In this document: positions 54,891 to 64,000 of the stretch, piece by piece | How the letters are laid out: every line of letters starts with the position of its first letter | Position numbering within the stretch: the stretch's first letter is position 1 | Origin: Lutjanus erythropterus | Taxonomy: Eukaryota; Chordata; Actinopteri; Lutjaniformes; Lutjanidae | Direction: 5' to 3' | NCBI GenBank assembly: GCA_020091685.1 | Contig: CM034602.1 | Location: 902,051-966,050, forward strand | DNA: 64,000 nucleotides | Notes under the pieces: model-generated | Told to the model about the DNA's origin: nothing | Seen by the model: only the letters and a program-made list of their open reading frames with translations | Database searches by the model: none | Made by a program: the position numbers and the translations under genes

Positions 54891-56867
54891 TGACTTGGAT
54901 CAAATAATAAAGTGATAAAACAATAAAGCAGCAGCTTGTCACCTGATCTACTAGTATAAAGAAGTGATTGGGTCAGGTGTCATTAAAAGAGTGGAGGAGA
55001 AGTTAAAGGGCTCTGTTTAGATCATGGTGCATTTACAGCGTGGCCAGGATCACTTCGCTATTTAAAATAAGGCACAAGGAGGTTGTATTTTGTGTCTTAA
55101 TTAATCAAAGGTGTGTTTTGGCCGTAAAATTAATGAAATCAGTCAGAGTATCATCTCCCATCCCTTCCATGGTGCATTTTTAAATGATGGATTCAGCGAG
55201 TCAGAGAATTGAACAGATGCTGAAATGGTCCACTTATAGTGATGCAGATGTGATGGTTAATCCACTGGGACATAAAAATCAACATGATTAATAGTTGATG
55301 GGTTACAGGTGAAACAGTCTGAAGTGTGACCCAGTGTGTTTGTGACATTACTGCACACATGGACATGAAAGAAGCGTCTCTGATCATCACAGAAAACCTC
55401 TAAAGAAAACAGACATCAATACAACACACACCTGGAATCACCTGGAAAACTCCCGCTGCTCGATGTCATTTATAAGATGGTTTAATGCTTTCAGTTTTTG
55501 TGTGCAGTAACGTCACTGCAGCAAAAATTAATATTTAAGCAGCATATTATTATTAATAATAATAATTTATACCAATGGATAAATGTGTTGTTGATAAGTT
55601 CTAAGTGTGTCTGGTTCTGTTGATGGAGACGAGTCTGCTTGTTTTGATTTGTAACAAAGAACCGATTCTTGTGTCTGGCATCTTTTCAGTGTTGTTTATT
55701 TGCACTGGGAGTTTCAGATGAAGACGTCTGACGTGTGCTGAGGTCGACTGCTTGAACCCTCTTTATTGTAAATCATAAATGAATCTCTCAGGAGACGTGT
55801 TATTGTGCAGCGGTGCAGACAGGAGCTGCCACTGATTCCTCAGGGACGATAAAACGCTCCGGCAGGCAGTAATAAGCAGCAGGCGTGATTCAGAGAAGCC
55901 GTTCGACCCTGAGGAAACACATTAGTGAGCACTGCAGTGACCGATGGCGGCCTTTAACAGTCAGACTCAAGTGGCTGCAGCGCTAAGTGCTTCCCTCTGC
56001 AGAGTCTGAAAGCAGCGAGTGGCAGAGGGCGGACGCTGGGTGTTTTCTACCTCAGAGAGACACTTAACCTGCGACGGCAGAAGCAGCCTCCTTATTACAA
56101 ATACAACCTGTCAAGGACTTTCAATGCTACAGGAAGAATTAAGGCTCCATTACAGTTTTTTTCTGAAAAAAACCTCCAGTGAAGATAATGCACACTGATT
56201 TCTGTCACCTTTTCATAAAGACACTTATTTTCATAGACATGCTTTTATGTCCCCACCTTGCTTATATATAAGTGCTTCACTTTAAAACTCCACACAGCTT
56301 TTTCATTATTCATCAAACTAAACGACTTTGAGAGAAATAAAGTGAGTGAACTGTCCTTACTGCCTGTAAGCTGCCAGAACATGCTGGCTAAATGTGAGAG
56401 TGAACATGTTATGTTTGACTCATCCATCCCTCCACCACGACATCATCACTCAAACATGTCTGCAGAAGTCACTGCAGACTGACATGATGTGGACAGCAAA
56501 AAAAAGATTCACTCCTGTGGAACCAAGATTTAAAGAGAAATGATCTTAATTTATGATGGAGTGATTGTTTGAATTGAATTCAAGGATTTAACAGTGAGTG
56601 AAAATTTAATCCAATATAAAGTACTGAACTGCACAAGAGATGAGATACATAAATATGATGGAAATAAATCAATAACCTGTATTAAACATGGAAGAACAGA
56701 TTCAATGATTCACACACAAATTCACAAGGTTTGGTTTGATTATCATTGATTGATTATTGGAGATGTTGGGCGTAGAATTTAATTTGAATGTTACAGGACA
56801 CTGAGGTTCCATGGAGCTGGATCATTCTTATTTCTTCCATTATATTAAAGAAACTTTTACTTAGTGA
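54891..56867. other. intergenic, nothing recognised
   Basis: No exon with family signature; no named repeat. Confidence 0.5.
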
Positions 56868-57128
56868 TTGGAAATCCACACATCCTCCTACACTGATACA
56901 CTGGAAAAAGAAATGTGGATGGAAAAGACAACAACAGTGGAAAAGAACATATTAACTCAGTTTGAAATCACACGAGGAGAATTTTACAATATTACTGAGC
57001 GAATAAAGAAAAGAAGAAAAAGGAGTGAACGCAAACCTGGGTTCAGGTTTTCTTTAGTTTTATTTTATTTATTTATCTTTTTCATTTTTGTTGCTGTTGT
57101 TACACTGAAGGACAATAAAGTCATTTAG
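56868..57128 (+). other. unrecognised 86-codon frame, possibly a LINE 3' end
   Basis: The frame encodes a basic segment (RIKKRRKRSERK) followed by a hydrophobic stretch (FYLFIFFIFVAVVTL) that comes from T-rich DNA. An AATAAAG lies at its end. The arrangement of short ORF tail, T-rich tract and polyadenylation signal resembles an L1-type 3' end, but no motif proves it. I assign no function. Confidence 0.2.
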
Positions 57129-58447
57129 GACACGAGTATTTGTCTCAATCTGTAGGATCATTTCATCAGGGAAGATGTGAGTTTATGAAGTGAGTCAGTT
57201 GATCAGATAGAAACATACAGATGTTGTATGTGGAACAGATGTTTGTTGAAATCTTGTTTTGTTTGGATGATAAGATTGTGTGTCTTCGTTTTTTTATTGT
57301 GGAAAGTATTATTGTTTATAATGAGAAATGTAAAAATCCTTAAATAAGAAAAAGATTTTTGCTGCAGTGTTCAAATACCATTTTCTGAGACCAGGCTGTC
57401 TAACCTGAACCTGTGACAGAAATAATAATTCTGTCTGTTTTTAGATGATTTTTGTAATTCATTTGAACAAAGAATTCCCTCAGATTAATGCATTATATTG
57501 ATATAGAAAAAGTCTGGAGCACACAAACATCTTAAGAAAGAAAAACTTCTCAGGGCACTTTTCTGACATCCAGCAGTTTGTGTATTTATACACTAAAATC
57601 CTCTTGTTACTCTAATTATTATGTCATCCACAGTTTCTGGATTCTTCTGCTGATAAGCGATGAGAGCTTTAATCCGGAGTCTGGCAGAGATAAGACAAGT
57701 TTTCACGGACATTTCCTGCATCTCAAAGTAACATAAGTTAAAACTGAGAAGTGGTATTGGCAAAGACAGTGAAAGTAATGTTGGCAGTGATACTGAGAAG
57801 GAATAAAAACTTATACTGCACATGATAATGAAGGTAATATTGCACAATATAAAGCATAATGTTGCACATGATATAGAATGAGTCACTCATTTATCTATAA
57901 AATCAACCTGCCTCGTGTGGAGCAGCTCCAAATTTGAACTTTCCTGCCGTGTTCACAGATATTGACTCGAGCTGTCCTCTTAATGATATTCTCAGCAAAA
58001 GACTCTGAATCTGAAATGGCAGAGACGTCCCGTAGAGTCTCTGAGCTCCAGAGTCAGGAGTAAATAATAAGTATATTTCTGTGGTTGGGAGATATTCGGA
58101 TTCTTACAGCCAACGAACCCCAGAGGGAGCAGATATGAATATGAGCAGCCAGTTCTGTCTAAAGATGAATGCTTTTAATAAGACTCCTGAGATACAGAGA
58201 GCCTCAGGAGGAAAACAAGGAGGACACTGACAGAAAGAACAAATCACAGACACACAGAGAGGTAACAGTCATGATCTCTCACTGATCTCCAAATCTTTCC
58301 TCAGATTTAACATGACACTTCTTATCTGACCTGTTTCTAACAGCCATGCTGCGAGCAGAGCGACAACAACCTAAATTCTCTGTTGTTTCATCACAATTCA
58401 GTTAAAGAAGATATAGAAGAATCTGTGGCGTCCATCCATACTTAGTC
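57129..58447. other. intergenic, nothing recognised
   Basis: AT-rich; the minus-strand frame at 57,593-57,886 has no family signature. Confidence 0.5.
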
Positions 58448-58530
58448 TAGGGCAGTTGTTTCCAAACACTGGGTCGTGACCCACAGGTGGGTCACAGGAG
58501 CTTTTATTTGGCTCTCAAAAAAAAAAAAGA
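58448..58530 (+). mobile_element. hAT-like MITE fragment
   Basis: CAGTTGTTTCCAAACACTGG, GTCGTGACCCACAGGTGGGT and GGCTCTC followed by an A-run are the 5' part of a well-known fish interspersed repeat. Confidence 0.55.
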
Positions 58531-58699
58531 GGATTATTGAAGAAATTCTAATTAGTTTGAGCAGCTGCTCCTTCCCTCATTTTTCACTCGAGGCCATGAT
58601 AATGAACTGGCAGCTGTGGTAGGATATTGTTCTTTATTTTAAGGGTCAGAGTGACGTGTTCCCAGGACTGTTTGTGTCTCTTGCAGCTGAACTCTGGAC

Positions 58700-59110
58700 A
58701 CACTAAAGTTTATTTAAGTGTAGGATTTAGTGGCATCTGGCAGTGAGCTTTGATGTGAGTGTCGATACAGAAGGTGGAGTCCAGCCTTGGATTTGTCCTG
58801 GTTAAGCTTGAGACAGTTGCAGTGCATCCAGGCCTTGATATCATTGAAGCAGTTGATCAGATTGGATGGTGGTGATGAGTTGAATGTGATCGACAAAGAG
58901 GTGAAAATTCAGGCCATACTGATGAATTATTTGTCCAACAGGGAGAATGTAAATGATGAACAGTAGTGGTCCAAGAACTGAGCCCTGAGGGACACCGTGG
59001 GAAAAGGATGGGACGTGAAGACGGAGTCCTGAGGTTGGTGCTGTCGAGCTGAGGAGTACCAGAGACAACAACTATTGTTTGTGATCGGTTAAGATGAAGA
59101 TACTGACAGG
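58700..59110 (-). mobile_element. L2-clade LINE reverse transcriptase fragment, inactive
   Basis: Two overlapping minus-strand frames carry GVPQGSVLGPLLFIIYI (RT motif B region) and then CFNDIKAWMHCNCLKLNQDK (the domain after the catalytic loop). The catalytic box that should be F/YADD reads FVDH, so both aspartates of the pair are not preserved. A frameshift separates the two parts. The remainder of ORF2 is missing. Confidence 0.85.
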
Positions 59111-60176
59111 TTGCATCAAAGCAGCAGTGAGATGTAACAGGATGTTGAGGTGACCAGAATCAGCAGCTTCAGCAGCTCATTTCTAATGGAAGCTCCTCCC
59201 ACATGTTGGTGTTCAACAGGTGAACCTGCAGCTCACTGGACACACTTTGCTCGAGCAGTTTGTCAAGAAAAGGCAAATTAGAGATCAGGCTGTAGTCCTT
59301 AAAGTCGTCCAGGTCAGAATAGATGCATTATTGATGGGATACGTGTGAGCAGGGGGACACGTGATTTAATCAGAGGAGTGGGCATGTGGTAGTCCTGGTT
59401 CAGTTACAACCTGCTCGTCAGCAGGGGACCACAGCTATGAGGATGTCTTGAAGCTGTATGTATTATAACATATTCCTCCATGATTGAACTTTCTTCTGAA
59501 CTGAAAACAGGGACGTGTTCTCTGTTTCTGCTTTGTTGAACTGCAGCAGGACTGTATCAGTGCATTTGGCCCTGGAGGGATCTGAACATCTAACCTGGTG
59601 CAGTCAGAGTCTTTGTTTAAGACTGACCTCAGCTCATTAAGCAGCTTCTGCTTCTCTCTGGAGACCAATCGACCGCTGCTCTTTACTTCCCCCTGAGGAG
59701 GAAGTTTCTTTAAGTTTAGCAACAAGACAGTCAACAACATTTAACCATGAACTTGTTGCCTCTTCTTATGTCTCATATTGTTGTTGGCTCTTTTTTTTTT
59801 GCAGTCTTTGAGGGTTTAGTAGACCTTTTTCACAGCAGCCATTTTGACATGAAATCATGGTGTAAACACCAGGGCTTCATCCTGACAGCTGAACAGCTGA
59901 ATCATTAGTTTTTGCAGTTTCTGCAGCCGACTGAGATTCTACCAGTCCAGTTTTTTTCTTTGTCAGTTAGTGTGCATTACTGTTACTGAATGAAACAGAT
60001 AGAAGCAAACAAACAAAAATGTATAGAACATTTCAACGAGGAGTTAAAGCGAATCATTAATATATTTTTATATTAGCTGGTTCACTTATTAAAAATATCC
60101 TGGTGACCAACATGTTGTGTCTGTTGACTGATGAGAGAAGATAAACGAGTGGTTGGTTATCTGCATCATTGTACCC
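59111..60176. other. intergenic, nothing recognised
   Basis: A minus-strand frame at 59,435-59,740 shows no signature I know; it could be further LINE-related sequence. Confidence 0.4.
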
Positions 60177-60633
60177 TGTTACGTGTCACAGTGTCAGTGT
60201 GGTGCGGTGCTCTCCTGTGTCCAGGTTCTGCCCCTCCCCCCTTGCAGATTGCAGTGATTAGCATCAGGTGCAGCTGCTCTGCAATCAGGGACCTGGTGCT
60301 TAAAAACCTGGAGAGTGGAGCCAGTCAGGGCCAGTGGGCCATTTGGCAGATGGAGGTCTGCATTTTCTTGTCTTTGTCTTTGTCCATGTGTCTTTGTCAG
60401 CCATTTTGACTAGCATGGACCCTTCTTGTCCTGTATGTATTTGTTGTTTGATTTAGTATGTTAAGTTAACCCTTATGTTAGTTTAATTAGTTAACTTAAT
60501 TTGACACATTTGTTAATAAAAGAACCTTTGTTTACATCACTTTGTCTCAGTTTTCCTTCCTTCCTTTTTCTCCCAGGTAAATTTATTTAATGTTGCACCC
60601 CTCATCCCCTAGCCCAACTTGGGGGTCGTAACA
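60177..60633 (+). mobile_element. probable solo LTR of a Gypsy-type retrotransposon
   Basis: The 457-bp segment begins TGTTACG and ends CGTAACA, perfect 7-bp inverted termini with the TG...CA ends of LTRs. A polyadenylation signal (AATAAAAG, about 60,514) and a T/C-rich stretch follow in the expected places. I found no matching 4-6 bp target duplication and no internal coding region next to it. Confidence 0.5.
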
Positions 60634-61401
60634 CACAGATCAATGCAACGGCATGACAGGCTGTAAACTTTACCAACCGAGTCGCTAAATCACCACAAAC
60701 CACAAAACTAACAGTGATGGAAGCAGAGAAGAGTGATAGAAACGGAGTGCAGCTGACGCGCCGTCAGACGCTTCACCAGAGCGCACCGCGGAGCGCAGGA
60801 CAGCTGAGGCTTGTTTTTGTCTCTGACAGGCTCAGATTGTTCTTGTTAGTGTCTGACAACATTATAAAAAGGATCACTACAGTCAGAGAGATTTTTTTAA
60901 ACAGGAAGAGACGTTTGACGTTTTGACGTTTGGCTGCAAGAGTTTGGCTCAACAAACTCACCAGAGTCATTTTGCATCACTGTCAGCTTCATTCAAACTT
61001 TACAGAAACTAAATAAATTCATCAAAAACATCTTGGTTCATCTTTCTACTGTCCAACAATCACCAGCTCTGGTTTGGTTGAAATTTATCCTTAATTCACA
61101 GCGTAAAGGAGTGTGAAGTGCAGGTGATTCTGAACAGTGGCTGCAGCCTCAGGACATTTTATAACTGGCTGATGCACACTTTCACTTTCTCTGTGAGAAA
61201 ATCTGATATTTCATTTCACATTACAGCTGATAAAGAAAGGCATTAAAATGAAAGTCTGTCTGGTAAAACATACTCATGCAGGCTCACAGAGGAATTAGCA
61301 TGGTGCACTGCACTGTAAAAAAAAAAAAAAAAAAAAAAGGCCAAACATTTGTGATGGTCAAATCTGATTGGACTAAAGAAAATCTCAGTTGGGCAGCCTT
61401 A
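60634..61401. other. intergenic, nothing recognised
   Basis: No gene signature. An A-run of about 22 lies at 61,317-61,338. Confidence 0.5.
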
Positions 61402-61548
61402 TAATCACAGGTGTTACCAGTGATGATAATGGTTCCATTCCATTCAGGTCAAACAGTGCTGTTATTGTGCATGTTGGCTCACTGGAAATGTTCTGCTACA
61501 CAAAATGGAACAGGGCCTTGAGTGGTATCATTGGTAACACCTGATTAC
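61402..61548. mobile_element. small element with imperfect terminal inverted repeats
   Basis: TAATCACAGGTGTTACCAGT at the left pairs with CATTGGTAACACCTGATTA at the right (one 2-nt gap and one mismatch). About 100 bp lie between. It may be a MITE remnant. Confidence 0.4.
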
Positions 61549-64000
61549 ACAGCACATCTTAATAAGTTGCTTCAAAAACGATGTGTATCACAGGTGGAAA
61601 GTAGTCATGTGGTTTCCGTCAGTGTCTGCCAAACTTTTTCCTGGAGACCCACTTTGAAAACATGAAAGCAAACTGAGACATTGGTGTGATCAAAACACTG
61701 ACAAATCTGTCCACATTTCCATTTAAACCATCTTCCACCACTTTCTTTCTCCAGCCTGAGCTGAGCTCCAGGCTACAAGCCGACAGACAATCCGACTGAA
61801 ATGTGTCCATGTGTGTTGGAAGCTCACACGTTTTCTTTTTCAGCCTTCCAGCTGTGAAAACTGCTTCTTTTCTACTTGATCTACTTAAAATATGCATCTC
61901 AGAAAACCTACTTTGTCTTCCAAGTTTCATCTGTTGTTAAGAAAAAGTACAAAGTGAGAAGTTCATGAATGGATTATTGTGGCAGTACATTTTGTAGAAT
62001 AAATGCAGTGTTCATTTTTATCTTCATCAGCTGAACAGAGAACTCATCCCCCCCCCCCCCCAAAAAAAAACCCTCCTATTAGCCTGTTTTTCACACGCTG
62101 TGTCAGTCATTTATTAAACCTTTTGTAGAAAACTCCTCACTGCTCTTTTCACTAACAGGGGCTGAAGACTGTGCTCATTCAGGAAGCTCAACGATCTGTG
62201 CAATAAAGTCACAACCTGAACTCAGTTTACACCCAGTTCTCCAGGTGTAATCACTCACCTGTCAGCCTCTCAGGATCAATCGAACAGGGCCACATCGGGG
62301 TGCGTTCAACGCTCCGCCCCTGTTTGTCAGTGAACAATGACACACTGCTCTCAGCGCTGCAGCAGCCTTTGGTATGATCGCTCTCACTGATGTCGGAGAC
62401 GGAGGTGAAGAACGACAGATCAGACAAGATCAGCAGTGATGTGTACAGATGTTGTCAGCTGTTCAGCAGTTCACTAAGGAGCGTTGTGTCGTGAACAACA
62501 ACTAATACCGGGAGTTCGTGGGCTGTTTTTGGGATCACTGCAGCCTAAAATCCCTCATTTCACAGCAGCTTTTCTAAATAGTTCAAATGCTTTTTGCAAT
62601 AAAACCACAAGAGCCAGTGAAAATTGCAAAAGAAAGTTGTGATTTGTTTTGAATAATTCATTAAAAATCAAAAGCAGTTTGTTCCAGGGAGAACAAAACA
62701 CTGTTCTGAGTGTTGTAAAGAACCTCGCCAAAACGGTTCAGGTTCAGTTATTTGTAGTTGAGGAAGTGCAGCTGCTATTCCACAAACAAACAAAATCTTT
62801 TTAAACTCAAATTCAAAGTGACACAAAATGAAATAAAAGTGCACAGATCTTTGATAAACAGCGACAGACCTTCTGTTCTCTTCAGTCCCTGTGACAACGT
62901 TTCACTGGGATTACTTGAATTTATGTTCATTCTTGTGATTGCAACACTGCAACTTGCTGGAATACAAAACACACAACGACACTAATTTATTATGAAGCCT
63001 GTAGTGGGAGTCATCAGCAGGACTTTCTAGGGCTCCCTTTAAAATATCAAAGTTTTTCCCAAAAGTTCACAGACGTTTTTTAAATCTTTAGCTCAACTGT
63101 GACTTTTGGTTTCACACCTCCAGCGAGCATCATGAAGTATATATTTTGCATATTTATTGTATAAAGCTTAATACTTTTACATATATTTCCATTTCTGAAA
63201 CACATGCGATTACCAGCTCAACATTAAAGTGCTCAGTGAAAAAGTTTAGTTCAGGACCTTTTTTTCTCCCACTTTTGATTTGTAGACAACATTTCCTGCT
63301 ACATGTGAACACAGAACAAAGACACCAGAATAATCATCAGCGTTTGATTAAAGGACTAAAGTGCAACATGTGCAGGTGATTACATTAAATAAAGTTCTCC
63401 TGTCCTCTGAGGTTTCAGTGTTAGGTGGAAACACTGAGCACACACTGTTAAAAATACACACTAAACACATTTCTAACAAACAAACACACGTGTGCAGATA
63501 CTGTATTTATACAGATAGTGAAGAAGCTGCTGCAGCAGCACATTCTGACATGTCACAGCAGCAGAAGCACAGGTAGAACTAATAACATTAATGATGGCTC
63601 AGTTCCATTCATGTGTCACGGTGAGCTGAACCAACAAAGCGACGTTCACACCACGTCTCTGCAGCTGACACACACACAAACAGGCTGCAGCCGTGTTAAT
63701 GTGATTGGTTCCACCTGTGCTGTTCCTCCTGTGACACGTCCAAGTGTCTCCTGCAGGAAACGCTGAAGTTGTCTTTCATCACACCAACAGCATCCAGCAT
63801 GTCTGACATGTTCAAACTGTTTCTGCATGTAACTGATCCCTGATTCACCACCATCCACAACATATTTTAATGTGCTGAAGGTGTGTGGAGCTCCTCCATT
63901 TCTGTTGCGTATTAGTCTGTCTATCTCTGCGGCTTATTGACCAATTGACCCTTGGCTAAGCTCCGCCCACCTTAGTCACTGTTGCTACACCTGCCAAGCT
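61549..64000. other. intergenic, nothing recognised
   Basis: A (C)n(A)n run lies at about 62,049-62,070. Short frames, including 63,646-63,858 minus, have no family signature; an exon of a gene extending past the window cannot be excluded. Confidence 0.45.

Noticed and set aside
63646-63858. A 70-codon minus-strand frame near the right edge
   Set aside because: It ends in CA-repeat-derived residues and shows no signature; an exon of a gene beyond the window cannot be excluded but is not supported.

Overview
The window is vertebrate nuclear DNA, most likely from a spiny-rayed (percomorph-type) teleost. Genes are split by GT-AG introns, intergenic DNA is AT-rich, and many repeats have fish-type features (tRNA-derived SINE, L2-like LINE pieces, hAT-like terminal-repeat elements, long CA/TG tracts). 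There is no operon structure, CRISPR array or recognisable RNA gene.

Layout. 1-2642: intergenic DNA with a terminal-inverted-repeat element. 2643-6573 (minus): fem1b, two coding exons, 627 aa. 7.1-8.3 kb: LINE-derived debris. 8.3-16.6 kb: a tandem duplication of a TRIM unit on the minus strand; copy 1 is broken by several frameshifts, copy 2 keeps an intact RING/B-box/coiled-coil frame but has lost its SPRY frame. 17,923-25,212 (plus): cln6, eight coding exons, 308 aa. 26,838-31,790 (plus): calml4, five coding exons, 153 aa. 33.9-35.0 kb: LINE fragments. 35,857-37,245 (plus): an intact TRIM35/A33-like gene. 44,522-45,685 (minus): an intronless relaxin-3-type GPCR (rxfp3 group). 49,683-52,578: a 2.9 kb array of 56 apparently identical 50-bp CT-rich units. 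52.6-64 kb: no gene I recognise, only repeat remnants (a 65-bp hAT-like palindrome, an L2 reverse transcriptase fragment, a probable solo LTR).

fem1b, cln6 and calml4 lie in the same order and relative orientation that I recall for human 15q23 (FEM1B divergent from CLN6-CALML4), so this is an ancient linkage block. The TRIM pair sits inside the fem1b-cln6 interval and looks like a lineage-specific insertion. The three TRIM loci share a conserved block ending in an AAATAAA signal about 1 kb downstream of each stop.

I see no clearly new biological system. The points most worth checking are the (TG)n tract replacing the polypyrimidine tract of calml4 exon 3, the mosaic divergence and differing interferon-response element of the TRIM duplicates, the shared TRIM 3' block, and the homogeneous 50-bp array. 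All percent identities are estimates by eye.
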